Shown: in pieces, positions 51,729-59,962 of the stretch | Position numbering within the stretch: the first letter of the stretch is position 1 | Layout of the letters: every line of letters starts with the position of its first letter | Assembly (NCBI GenBank): GCA_030691505.1 | Contig: JAUYEG010000100.1 | Span: forward strand, 1-64,000 | DNA length: 64,000 nt | Direction of reading: 5' to 3' | Source: Bacillota bacterium | GTDB lineage: Bacteria > Bacillota > Sulfobacillia > JAUYEG01 | Program-made: the position numbers and the translations under genes | The notes under the pieces: generated by a model | The model's database searches: none | Seen by the model: only the letters and a program-made list of their open reading frames with translations | Told to the model about the DNA's origin: nothing

Positions 51729-52756
51729 GCGCCAACATCCCCCCTGCGGGAGCCGATCACTGGACCGAGTGCCTGTCAGGCGATGCGCGCAGGCTCGAGG
51801 CCGAGCTCGCCTCGCTGCGGGCCCAGATCGACCTTTGCTGCAACCTGGGCGGACTGCAGCTGGGCAGCCCCGTGCTTGTCGCCTCGGGCACGTACGGTTT
51901 CGGCCGCGAGTACGGGGCCCTGTACTCGCCGGCGTTGCTCGGCGCGGTGTGCACCAAGTGCGTTACGCTGGAGCCGAGGGCGGGTAATGTCCCCCCCCGG
52001 GTGACCGAGACGCCGGCGGGCATGCTCAATTCGATCGGCCTGGAGAACCCCGGCGTGGACGTGTTCCTGCGTGAGGAGTTGCCATGGCTCCGCGACCAGG
52101 GAGCCCGGGTGGTCGTCAATATCGCCGGGCACACGGTGGCCGAGTACGGGCGGCTGACCGCCCGCCTCGACGGGACGCCCGGGATCGCCGGGCTGGAGGT
52201 CAACGTTTCCTGCCCCAACGTCGACCGCGGCGGAATGGCCTTCGGGGTAAGCGCCAAGTCCACCGAAGCGGTGATGAGGGTGATCAGGAAAGAGACCTCG
52301 CTTCCGCTGATCTGCAAGCTCACCCCGAACGTGACCGACGTGACCGAGATCGCCCGAGCCGCGGAGGAATCCGGCGCGGACGTCCTTTCACTCATCAACA
52401 CGCTGCTCGGGATGGCGATTGACATCGAAACCCGCCGGCCGGTGATCGGCAACACGTTCGGCGGGCTGTCCGGGCCGGCCGTCAAACCTGTCGCACTGCG
52501 CATGGTCTGGCAGGTTCGCCAGGCGGTCAAGCTGCCGCTACTGGGCCTGGGCGGCATAGCCTGCGCCGAGGACGCTGTCGAGTTCATTCTGGCCGGGGCC
52601 TCGGCGGTTGCCGTGGGCAGCGGCACATTCAGCAACCCGCTGCTTCCGTTGGAAGTGACGGTGGGGCTGGGGGGCTACCTGAAGCGGACCGGGCTGCGCC
52701 TGGCCGATGCCGTCGGGCTGGCCCATCGACCGCAAGGCAAGGAGGCCACGACATGA
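51725..52756 (+). CDS. pyrD: Dihydroorotate dehydrogenase B catalytic subunit
   Basis: This 343-residue FMN enzyme oxidises dihydroorotate and, with PyrK, reduces NAD+. SPVLVASGTYGFGREY (about residues 48-63), LNSIGLENPGVDVF, EVNVSCPNV with the catalytic Cys loop (about 159-167), LTPNVTDV, GGLSGPAVKPVALRMV (about 246-261) and LPLLGLGGI are present. The first ~40 residues before NLGGLQLGSPV are an unusual hydrophilic extension. ATG at 51725 is selected by coupling to pyrK and by AGGAGG upstream. It overlaps pyrE as ATGA. Confidence 0.95.
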   Translation: MSANIPPAGADHWTECLSGDARRLEAELASLRAQIDLCCNLGGLQLGSPVLVASGTYGFGREYGALYSPALLGAVCTKCVTLEPRAGNVPPRVTETPAGMLNSIGLENPGVDVFLREELPWLRDQGARVVVNIAGHTVAEYGRLTARLDGTPGIAGLEVNVSCPNVDRGGMAFGVSAKSTEAVMRVIRKETSLPLICKLTPNVTDVTEIARAAEESGADVLSLINTLLGMAIDIETRRPVIGNTFGGLSGPAVKPVALRMVWQVRQAVKLPLLGLGGIACAEDAVEFILAGASAVAVGSGTFSNPLLPLEVTVGLGGYLKRTGLRLADAVGLAHRPQGKEATT

Positions 52757-53325
52757 ACGCAGGTGCGGTGATCGACCTCTTTCGCGAGACTGGGGTGCTG
52801 ATCGAGGGGCACTTCAAGCTCACCTCGGGCCGTCACAGCCCGATGTTCCTGCAATGCTCCCAGGTCATGCAGCACCCCCGGCAGGCGGCGCGCCTGGCCG
52901 GCGCTCTGGCCGAAACACTGGCCCCGCTCGGCGCCGATGCGGTTATCGGCCCCGCGATGGGTGGGATCATCCTGGCCTATGAGGTCGGCCGGGTCCTGGG
53001 AGTGCGCGCGATCTTCGCCGAACGTCAGGACGGGACCATGACCCTGCGCCGTGGGTTTCGGATAGAGCCGGGTGAGCGGTTCGTGGTTGTCGAGGACGCC
53101 GTAAGCACAGGCGGGTCCGTTCGCGAGGTCATGAACGTCGTCACGGAGCGTGGCGGCGAGGTCGTCGGCGTCGGGATGCTGGTTGACCGCAGCGGCGGCA
53201 AGACCGATTTCGGGGTGCCGGCCCATTCCCTGCTGTCGCTGACTGTACCGTCCTACGCACCCCCAGAGTGTCCCCTCTGCCGGGAGGGAGTACCTCTGAC
53301 GCTTCCAAAGAGCGGGAGCGGCTAG
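52753..53325 (+). CDS. pyrE: Orotate phosphoribosyltransferase
   Basis: This 190-residue PRTase converts orotate and PRPP to OMP. GHFKLTSGRHSPMFLQC (about residues 19-35), IGPAMGGIILAYEV, AIFAERQDGTMTLRRGF and the PRPP motif VVVEDAVSTGGSV (about 113-125) are present. AAGGAGG precedes ATG 52753. It is the last gene of the operon in this window; pyrF and carAB are not here. Its stop overlaps the stop of the convergent rqcH-like gene, with no terminator between them. Confidence 0.95.
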   Translation: MNAGAVIDLFRETGVLIEGHFKLTSGRHSPMFLQCSQVMQHPRQAARLAGALAETLAPLGADAVIGPAMGGIILAYEVGRVLGVRAIFAERQDGTMTLRRGFRIEPGERFVVVEDAVSTGGSVREVMNVVTERGGEVVGVGMLVDRSGGKTDFGVPAHSLLSLTVPSYAPPECPLCREGVPLTLPKSGSG

Positions 53326-55193
53326 GACGGGAGCGAGCCCGGTCCGCCCCTGCGGAGCAGGTCGGAGAGCGGCGTGGGGCGGACGTGGACTGTTTGTTCG
53401 CCGATGTACGTGACGAAACCGGGACGGGCGCCCTTGGCCCGGCGGACGTTGCGCAGCTCGGTGTAGTCCACGGGCACCGAAGCCGACCGCGCGGCCTCGC
53501 TTTGCCCCGCGGCGATGGCAGCGGCGTAGCGCAGGTCGGGGGCCGGGACGTCGCCCTGCCTGCCGGCGCGACGCAGCAGGACATGAGCCCCGGGCGCGCC
53601 CCTGGCGTGCAGCCAGATGTCATCGTCGGCCCCCCGGCGCAGAAGAGCGTCGTTTTGCCGGTTGTTGCGTCCGACCAGAATCTCGAAGTCTCCCGGCGTG
53701 CGCACGCTGACCGGCTGGCTGGGGCCCGGATGGGCGGCAGTTCCGGCGCGCCCCGGCGCCGCAGAGGGCCCGGGATCACGTACACCTGCCGCCGCCGCCT
53801 CCGCGGCGACCTCGCCAAGCTCCTGCGGGGACAGGGGCTGCTCGAGCTGGAATTGCAGCTCAAGCAGGTGGTTGACACGGGCCGAGGACTCGGCCAGCAG
53901 CCGCCTGAGTTTTTCGCCCGACCGCCGCAGCTCCGCATAACGCTCGAGATGGCGCTGAGCGGCCCGGCCGGGCTCCTCACCGGGCGCCAGCTCGACCCGG
54001 ATCAGGCCTCCGCCTTCCCCCGATTCCACGCCCCGAGCGTCCTGATGGTCGGGAAGGTCGAGTACTAGGGCCCCCGGTGGCTGCTGCCCCATCGCCGCGA
54101 GCTGCTCGAGGCGCTCCCGCACCAGGCCGAGCGACGCCAGCAGGGCGTTGCCCATGCGCAGCCAGACGCCGGCGTCCCCGACCGCCGCGGCCTGAGCGGT
54201 GAGCGCCGACTCCCGCTCCCGTTCCGTCCGCACGGCGGCGCTGACGTGGGCTGAAAGCCGCTCCCGTTCCGGGTCGCGGCCGGCCGCGGATTCACTGTGC
54301 AGCCCCGCGGCGTCCGGCGGCCCGCCCCCAGCCGCCTCAATCGACCGCCGGAACTGCGCGGCCACGAAAGCGCACTGCTCCAGCCCGTCGCCGCCCCCCG
54401 CATCCGCCGTGCCCGCCGCAAGACCTGCACCAGCGGCATGACTCGCATCCGCCGTATCCGCCGCCCGGCGGACCGCCCGCGCGAGCGCTTCCAAGCCAGG
54501 CGCGCCAGCAGTTTCCACGCCGCCGGCCGCCGCCTCGTGCCATATCGCCCTCGCCCGCTTGGGGCCGATGCCTGCGACAACACGCAGCAGCGCCGCCGGT
54601 CCGACTACGGCGCCGGTCGCGTCTCCGGGCTCAAGGCCGCTCAGCGCGGCAGCAAGGTCGTCGCCGCTGAGCGCGTCCGGGGCCAGCTTGTGCTGCGCGG
54701 GGGGCGGTTCGTAGCTCCTGCCCGGAAGCACCTGCCGGACACGGCTCCTCGTATAGCCGATACGCTTGATGCTGTCAACGATGCGTCCGTCGTCGCGCAC
54801 ACAGATGATGTTGGAATGCTTGCCCATCAGCTCGGCGATGAGAGAATAGCCGGTCGGGCTCCCAAGCTCGTCCTGGCCAGCAAATCTCAGCCTCGCGATC
54901 CGGTCCCAGCCATCCTGGGTCACATCCGTGAGACGGAGGCCGCTCAGCTGGCGGCGCAGGATGGTGCAGAAGGTAGACGGCTGGACGGCGGCGCCCGGCG
55001 GTCCCGTTTGGGCAAAGACGCACGCGGCCGCCGGCTCGGCGGACAGGACCAGCCACAGCGGACTGCCCGACACGCGAAAGGCCAGGGAGACGCTGAGCTT
55101 GGAGGGCTGCAGGACATGCCTCAATCTGGCCCCCGCGGCGTGCCGCCGCAATAGGCCCAGGCAGGCTCGCAGGGAGAGACCGTCGAAATCCAT
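53322..55193 (-). CDS. rqcH: NFACT family protein (RqcH / fibronectin-binding-like)
   Basis: This 623-residue protein has an NFACT-N domain starting MDFDGLSLRACLGLL (about residues 1-15) with LSAEPAAACVF. A helix-hairpin-helix part follows (LLRVVAGIGPKRARAIW, about 201-217), then a coiled-coil domain (about 310-450), and the C-terminal DUF814 domain with VGRNNRQNDALLRRGADDDIWLHARGAPGAHVLLR (about 533-567). RqcH adds alanine tails to stalled nascent chains on 50S subunits. ATG at 55193 after GAAGGTGGG fits the family start. Ala/Gly-rich low-complexity inserts occur at about 225-295, and the Pro-rich linker lies before the DUF814 domain. Confidence 0.9.
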   Translation of the reverse strand: MDFDGLSLRACLGLLRRHAAGARLRHVLQPSKLSVSLAFRVSGSPLWLVLSAEPAAACVFAQTGPPGAAVQPSTFCTILRRQLSGLRLTDVTQDGWDRIARLRFAGQDELGSPTGYSLIAELMGKHSNIICVRDDGRIVDSIKRIGYTRSRVRQVLPGRSYEPPPAQHKLAPDALSGDDLAAALSGLEPGDATGAVVGPAALLRVVAGIGPKRARAIWHEAAAGGVETAGAPGLEALARAVRRAADTADASHAAGAGLAAGTADAGGGDGLEQCAFVAAQFRRSIEAAGGGPPDAAGLHSESAAGRDPERERLSAHVSAAVRTERERESALTAQAAAVGDAGVWLRMGNALLASLGLVRERLEQLAAMGQQPPGALVLDLPDHQDARGVESGEGGGLIRVELAPGEEPGRAAQRHLERYAELRRSGEKLRRLLAESSARVNHLLELQFQLEQPLSPQELGEVAAEAAAAGVRDPGPSAAPGRAGTAAHPGPSQPVSVRTPGDFEILVGRNNRQNDALLRRGADDDIWLHARGAPGAHVLLRRAGRQGDVPAPDLRYAAAIAAGQSEAARSASVPVDYTELRNVRRAKGARPGFVTYIGEQTVHVRPTPLSDLLRRGGPGSLPS

Positions 55194-55385
55194 CGCACCC
55201 ACCTTCGGTAGTTGTGCGGCCTAAAACTACCACCGGGCGAACCGGGGGTCAAGTTGGACGCCGGCCAGCGCGCCGCGGCGGCGTACACCATAGTCTGATG
55301 ACAACGGCTCCGTGCCCCCGCGGCGGGCCGGTCCGGCGGGGAATAATGCCAGCCTGGCAAGACTAGGTGCGTGGAGGTTAGACGA

Positions 55386-56258
55386 TTGCGGATTGGCTTT
55401 ACCAAGATGCACGGCGCATCCAACGACTACATCTACATGGACTGCCTCGCGGGCTTGCCGGTGCCGGCCGGCGAACTGCCCGAGCTCGCCCGCCGCGTTT
55501 CCGACCGGCACGCCGGTGTGGGCAGCGACGGTTTGATCCTGATCCTGCCCGCTCCTGACGATTCGGTCTCGTTCGGGTTCCGCATGTTCAACAGCGACGG
55601 CTCCGAGGGTGAGATGTGCGGCAACGGAATGCGCTGCTTTGCCAGATATGTGGTGGAGCGCGGCCTCATCGGGCGTACCCGGTTCGAGGTCGGCACGGCC
55701 GCGGGGCCGATAGCCTGCGCGGTCCAGCCAGCCGCGCCCGAAGCGGCCTGGACCGTGACATGCGACCTCGGGGTGCCCAGGCTGCGGGCGAGCGAGGTAC
55801 CGGCAAGGCTTGACGCCGGCCCTGACGGTGTCGCCCGCGAGGCCGCCCTCGACGTGCTTGGGCGGACGCTGCGCGTTACGCCCGTATCCACAGGCGTGCC
55901 CCACGCCATCGTCTTCGTCGAGGACCTGGCCGGCTATCCCTGGTCCGAGCTTGGCCGGGCGATGGAAACGCACCACGTCTTCCCACGGCGAACCAACACC
56001 GAGTTCGTCCAGGTCCTCGACCGCGGCCATGCACTCGTCAAGGTCTGGGAACGCGGTTCCGGCCCGACCCAGGCATGCGGCACCGGCGCATGCGCTGTGG
56101 TCGTGGCGGGTGTACTGACCGGCAGACTTGATCGGACGGCGCGCCTGTCATTGCCCGGCGGAGACCTCATCGTCCGGTGGCGCGAGGATAACGGTCGCCT
56201 TGAGTTGACCGGCCCCGCGGCGGTGGTCTGCACGGGCGAGTTCATGTATGCTGGGTGA
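55386..56258 (+). CDS. dapF: Diaminopimelate epimerase
   Basis: This 290-residue, two-domain enzyme converts LL- to meso-diaminopimelate for MurE and lysine. FTKMHGASNDYIYMD (about residues 5-19), the first catalytic Cys in GEMCGNGMRCFARYVVE (about 76-92) and the second Cys in QACGTGACAVVVAGV (near 226) are intact. TTG at 55386 has GGAGG eight bases upstream and gives MRIGFTKMHG. The GTG at 55371 is an alternative. It precedes dapL by 60 bases, a functional pair. Confidence 0.95.
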   Translation: MRIGFTKMHGASNDYIYMDCLAGLPVPAGELPELARRVSDRHAGVGSDGLILILPAPDDSVSFGFRMFNSDGSEGEMCGNGMRCFARYVVERGLIGRTRFEVGTAAGPIACAVQPAAPEAAWTVTCDLGVPRLRASEVPARLDAGPDGVAREAALDVLGRTLRVTPVSTGVPHAIVFVEDLAGYPWSELGRAMETHHVFPRRTNTEFVQVLDRGHALVKVWERGSGPTQACGTGACAVVVAGVLTGRLDRTARLSLPGGDLIVRWREDNGRLELTGPAAVVCTGEFMYAG

Positions 56259-56318
56259 CAATGTGACGAGGCCCTTAGCCAGCCGGGCGAGGGTATTTTC
56301 GGCTGAAAGGTGAGGAAG

Positions 56319-57482
56319 ATGATCAGACCGGCAGAACGGCTCCAGCGGGTTCCGCCGTACCCGTTCGCGGAATTGGAGCGCAAGGTCGCCGCGGCGCGTG
56401 CGCGGGGGGTGGATCTCATCGACCTCGGCATCGGGGATCCCGACCTGCCGACACCATCCCACGTCGTCGAGGCGGCGCGGTCGGCGGTGGGCAACAGCGC
56501 CTACCACCGCTATCCGCCCAACTGGGGGCTGGAAGTTTTTCGCCGCGAGGCTGCCGCCTACTATCAACGGCGCTTCGGTGTCGAGCTCGATTGGCGCTCG
56601 GAGCTGCTCGCCCTGATAGGATCCAAGGAAGGTCTGGCCCATGTGGTTTGGGCGTTTGTCGATCCCGGCGATGTGGCCCTTGTTCCCGATCCTGCTTACC
56701 CGGTGTACCGCTCACAGGTCCTGCTGGCCGGAGGCGAACCCTTCGCGCTCCCGTTGATCGAGCAACGGGATTTCCTGCCGGACCTCCAGGCCGTGCCGCC
56801 CGATGTCGCGCGCCGGGCCAAACTGCTGTTCTTGAACTATCCTAACAACCCGACCGCGGGGGTGACATCGCTCGATTTTCTTGCGCAAGCGGTGGCATTT
56901 TGCCGGGAATACAATATCCTGCTGGTCCACGATCTGGCCTACGCCGAGATGACCTACGACGGATACGTGGCGCCAAGCGCCCTGCAGATCCAGGGCGCGC
57001 GGAAGTGCTGTCTTGAGTTCTATTCCCTGTCCAAACCGTTCAACATGACGGGCTGGCGTCTGGCGTTCTGCGCCGGCGCCGAGAAGGCGGTCGCCGCGCT
57101 GGCCAAGGTCAAGAGCGGCCTTGATTCCAGCCAGTTCAGCGCGCTTCAGGAGGCGGGGGCAAAGGCCCTGAGCGACACCCCGCCGGAGTTCCTGTCCGGC
57201 ATGAACCGGATGTACACCCGCCGCCGCGACCTGCTGTGCGACGGGCTCAACCGGATCGGGCTGGACTGCCGCCGGCCCAAGGGGACGTTCTACCTGTGGC
57301 CGAGAATACCCGCCGGTTGGGACTCGTCCCGGTTCACCGAGCACTTGCTGTCCAAGGCGGGAGTCGTGGTCACCCCAGGCTCCGCTTTCGGCGCCTGCGG
57401 CGAGGGCTTTGTCCGCATGGCCCTCACCGTGCCGGAGGAGCGTATTGTCGTCGCTCTGGAACGGATTTCATCAATAACGTAG
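56319..57482 (+). CDS. dapL: LL-diaminopimelate aminotransferase (DapL-like)
   Basis: This 387-residue fold type I aminotransferase has DLGIGDPDLPTPSHVVEA (about residues 35-52), YPPNWGLEVFRREAAAYY, the Asn/Pro motif FLNYPNNPTAG (about 171-181), DLAYAEM, and SLSKPFNMTGWRLAFCAG with the PLP Lys (near 236). The class includes LL-diaminopimelate aminotransferases of the DapL2 type, which make LL-DAP directly from tetrahydrodipicolinate. Adjacency to dapF supports this. ATG at 56319 has AGGTGAGG just upstream, and GTG 56310 is an alternative. A generic aspartate/alanine aminotransferase cannot be excluded. Confidence 0.85.
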   Translation: MIRPAERLQRVPPYPFAELERKVAAARARGVDLIDLGIGDPDLPTPSHVVEAARSAVGNSAYHRYPPNWGLEVFRREAAAYYQRRFGVELDWRSELLALIGSKEGLAHVVWAFVDPGDVALVPDPAYPVYRSQVLLAGGEPFALPLIEQRDFLPDLQAVPPDVARRAKLLFLNYPNNPTAGVTSLDFLAQAVAFCREYNILLVHDLAYAEMTYDGYVAPSALQIQGARKCCLEFYSLSKPFNMTGWRLAFCAGAEKAVAALAKVKSGLDSSQFSALQEAGAKALSDTPPEFLSGMNRMYTRRRDLLCDGLNRIGLDCRRPKGTFYLWPRIPAGWDSSRFTEHLLSKAGVVVTPGSAFGACGEGFVRMALTVPEERIVVALERISSIT

Positions 57483-57521
57483 GTGTAGCTGCAACTTTTC
57501 GGGAAATCCGGTATGCCCTTC

Positions 57522-57554
57522 GCGGGCCGGGGCGGACCAGCCGCTCCGGCCCGC
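57522..57554 (+). terminator. Strong GC hairpin after dapL, possible terminator
   Basis: GCGGGCCGG-G-GCGG, loop ACCAG (57536-57540) reading into CCGC-T-CCGGCCCGC, gives about 14 paired bases. It lies 40 bases after dapL. There is no T-run after it, so it may instead be an mRNA stabiliser or a Rho-linked end. Confidence 0.4.
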
Positions 57555-57688
57555 AGCCCCCTCCGCCACTCAAAAGCCCTGCTTAAGCATAGTATGTGAG
57601 CCTCTTGGGAGAATAACCCACTGAAGGTCACGATTAAGCCTGCTGGTAATAGAAAGGAATCCAGGCTAGCAGGTAGAAGAGAGTCGCC

Positions 57689-58621
57689 ATGAAGACTGCC
57701 GGCACGGTTCAGGAGAGCCCCTCCGGGGGCAGAGCTGCGGTCCGCAGCATGACCGGTTTTGGTCGGGCCGACGCCTCGGACGGGCGCCGGAGGGTAACGG
57801 TGGAGATCAGGTGTGTAAACCACCGGTACTCGGACATCAACGTACGCTTGCCCCGCAATCTTTTCCAGTTCGAGGAGCTCCTGCGCCGGCTGGTCCATGC
57901 CGAGGTCCGCAGGGGCCGTGTTGACGTATACGTCACGGTTCAGGACGCCCCAGAGGCGGCGCGGGCGGTGACGGTCAATCTGGCGCTAGCCCGTGGATAC
58001 TACCAGGCCTTAGGTGAGCTGTGTAGGGCTCTGGACATCGAGGAGCCGGTCCGTCTGGACCACCTGCTGCGGGCGCCTGACGTGCTCGCCGTGGCCGAGG
58101 ACGGGACAGAGCCGCAGGAGCTTGAGGCGCTGGTGCAAGGCGCGTGCCGCGACGCTCTGGTCATGGTCGCCGGGATGCGCGCGGGGGAAGGTCAGGCGCT
58201 GCGCTGGGACCTGCTTGACCGGCTGGAACGCCTGTCCGGGATACGGTCGAGGATAGCCGGCCTGGCCGAGGGCCTCGTGCCCGCCTGGCGCGACCGCCTG
58301 CTGGCCAGGCTGACGGAGATTGTGCCGGCCAATGGGCTTGACCCCCAGCGGGTTGCGCAGGAAGTGGCCATCTATGCCGACCGGGCCGATATCAGCGAGG
58401 AATTGGTCCGTCTCGACAGCCACGTGGCTCGTATGCGTGAGACGCTCGAGATCCCTTCAGCGGAGCCGATTGGTAGGCGCCTGGACTTCATCTGTCAGGA
58501 GATGCTGCGCGAGGTCAACACCATTGGATCCAAGGCCTCCGACAACGAGATCGGCGGCCTTGTCATCGGTGCCAAAGAAGAGCTGGAGCGAATCAGAGAG
58601 CAGGTTCAAAACGTCGAGTAG
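57689..58621 (+). CDS. yicC: YicC/YloC family endoribonuclease
   Basis: This 310-residue protein has VRSMTGFGRADA (about residues 18-29), VEIRCVNHRYSDINVRLPRNL (about 38-58), and a C-terminal DUF1732 domain (EVAIYADRADISEELVRLDSHV, LDFICQEMLREVNTIGSKASD, about 232-285). YicC in E. coli is linked to RNA decay, and Bacillus YloC is an endoribonuclease. ATG at 57689 has GAAGAGAG upstream and adds ~18 residues before the family core. An ATG at 57749 is the short alternative. It opens the cluster leading to gmk. Confidence 0.9.
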   Translation: MKTAGTVQESPSGGRAAVRSMTGFGRADASDGRRRVTVEIRCVNHRYSDINVRLPRNLFQFEELLRRLVHAEVRRGRVDVYVTVQDAPEAARAVTVNLALARGYYQALGELCRALDIEEPVRLDHLLRAPDVLAVAEDGTEPQELEALVQGACRDALVMVAGMRAGEGQALRWDLLDRLERLSGIRSRIAGLAEGLVPAWRDRLLARLTEIVPANGLDPQRVAQEVAIYADRADISEELVRLDSHVARMRETLEIPSAEPIGRRLDFICQEMLREVNTIGSKASDNEIGGLVIGAKEELERIREQVQNVE

Positions 58622-58630
58622 GGGGTGCCC

Positions 58631-58948
58631 GTGTTGAAGCTACCGGTACTCACGCTGAGCGAGAAGAAAGAGGCTTTGGAGAAAGCGCAGAAGATGCGCA
58701 GTGAGCGCAAGGAGATCCGGGAACAGCTTAAAACCGGCCGTATGGTGCTCAGCGAAGTGCTGAGCCGGGACAACGATGAGGTCATGGGCAAGATGCGGGT
58801 TGCCTATCTTCTGGCCTCTCTGCCGCGTGTGGGCAAGACGACCGCGAAGAAAGTCATGGACGAAATCGGCATCGACGAGTCCCGGCGCGTACAGGGCCTT
58901 GGCAAGCGCCAGAAAGAGGCCTTGCTGGCCCGGTTCTCGCGCAAGTAG
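58631..58948 (+). CDS. mihF: Integration host factor, actinobacterial type (mIHF-like)
   Basis: This ~105-residue basic DNA-binding protein has a long N-terminal helix (LSEKKEALEKAQKMRSERKE, about residues 8-27) and the core LKTGRMVLSEVLSRDNDEVMGKMRVAYLLASLPRVGKTTAKKVMDEIGI. It ends in RVQGLGKRQKEALLARF. The H2TH/helix-hairpin-helix (SLPRVGKTTAKKVM) matches mIHF of Mycobacterium and Streptomyces, which bends DNA and is unrelated to E. coli IHF. GTG at 58631 follows AGGGGG; GTG 58625 is an alternative. It lies between yicC and gmk, the place of remA in most Firmicutes. Confidence 0.9.
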   Translation: MLKLPVLTLSEKKEALEKAQKMRSERKEIREQLKTGRMVLSEVLSRDNDEVMGKMRVAYLLASLPRVGKTTAKKVMDEIGIDESRRVQGLGKRQKEALLARFSRK

Positions 58949-59085
58949 CGGGCTGGGCCTCACGGGTTTCCTAATTAAATCTTCCACAAGGCGCCGGCAC
59001 GGCCTCGCCCGGCGGCGAACAGTGCCGGTTTGTCCTTGATTGTTTGGCCCGGCCTGTGTGTGGCATGTCGTGGGAGGCACAGCTG

Positions 59086-59718
59086 TTGACAAAAAGAGAG
59101 GGCTTCGTGGTTGTCCTGTCCGGTCCGTCCGGGGCGGGCAAGTCAACCATCGCCCAGGCGGTGGTGTCGCGGGTGCCGGGGCTCGTCTTTTCCGTGTCGG
59201 CCACCACCAGGCCCCCCCGCCCCGGAGAGGTTCATGGCAGGGACTACCTCTTCTGCACGCCGGAGGCCTTCGCGCGTATGGTGGACGCGGGCGAGCTTAC
59301 TGAGTGGACATCGTACTGCGGCCACAGCTATGGTACTCCTGGCGACGAGCTTGCGCGGCTTCTGGCTCAGGGCAACGACGTGGTGCTCGACATCGATACC
59401 AACGGGGCAGGACAGGTCAGGCGCAAGGTGACCGGTGCGGTGCTTGTTTTTGTTGTCCCGCCGAGCCTTCTTGATCTCGAGCGGCGGATACGGGCCCGCG
59501 GCTGCGCATCCGACGATGAATTGACGACCAGGCTAACCCAGGCGCGCATAGAGTTGGCAGCGGCGCGCAACTATGACTATGCCGTTGTGAACGACGATGT
59601 CGCCCAGGCTATAGAAGCCGTTGCGTCGATCATAAGGGCTGAGCGGTGCCGGACGGCCAGATTGGCCGGCGATCTTGTACCGGCGGCGGAGGGGACGGAG
59701 ACAGTTGGGCATTCTTGA
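59086..59718 (+). CDS. gmk: Guanylate kinase
   Basis: This 210-residue kinase phosphorylates GMP to GDP. The P-loop GPSGAGKS at residues 13-20, VSATTRPPRPGEVHGRDYLF (about 37-56, GMP binding), EWTSYCGHSYGTP (about 72-84), and VLDIDTNGAGQVRRK follow the family pattern. TTG at 59086 has GGGAGG about nine bases upstream and gives MTKREGFVVVLSG; starts at 59044 and 59065 lack this. The GNxYGT region has GHSYGT. It overlaps rpoZ by 14 bases. Confidence 0.95.
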   Translation: MTKREGFVVVLSGPSGAGKSTIAQAVVSRVPGLVFSVSATTRPPRPGEVHGRDYLFCTPEAFARMVDAGELTEWTSYCGHSYGTPGDELARLLAQGNDVVLDIDTNGAGQVRRKVTGAVLVFVVPPSLLDLERRIRARGCASDDELTTRLTQARIELAAARNYDYAVVNDDVAQAIEAVASIIRAERCRTARLAGDLVPAAEGTETVGHS

Positions 59719-59962
59719 GCCACCACTTGACAAGTTGATGAGGCGGGTCAACAACAAGTACGCCCTCGTGGTTGCAGCCGCCAAGCGCGGCCGACAGATA
59801 ACCGAGTCCCGGGACCGTGTTGTGGACTCGGCGATTCCCAAGCCCGTAACGGTCGCCCTTCAGGAGATCGCGGACGGCTTGGTCGGTGTCACCGAGGGCG
59901 AGCCGTCGCGCGAGGACAAGCCGCAGTCGGAGGGGGGCCTTACGGCGGAGGCTCAGGGATGA
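59705..59962 (+). CDS. rpoZ: RNA polymerase omega subunit
   Basis: This 85-residue protein contains KLMRRVNNKYALVVAAAKRGRQI (about residues 9-31), the omega signature, and PVTVALQEIADGLV further on. Omega helps assemble the beta-prime subunit. TTG at 59705 has GGAGGGGA upstream and overlaps the 3' end of gmk. The stop overlaps coaBC (ATGA). The C-terminal ~20 residues are a variable acidic tail. Confidence 0.9.
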   Translation: MGILEPPLDKLMRRVNNKYALVVAAAKRGRQITESRDRVVDSAIPKPVTVALQEIADGLVGVTEGEPSREDKPQSEGGLTAEAQG

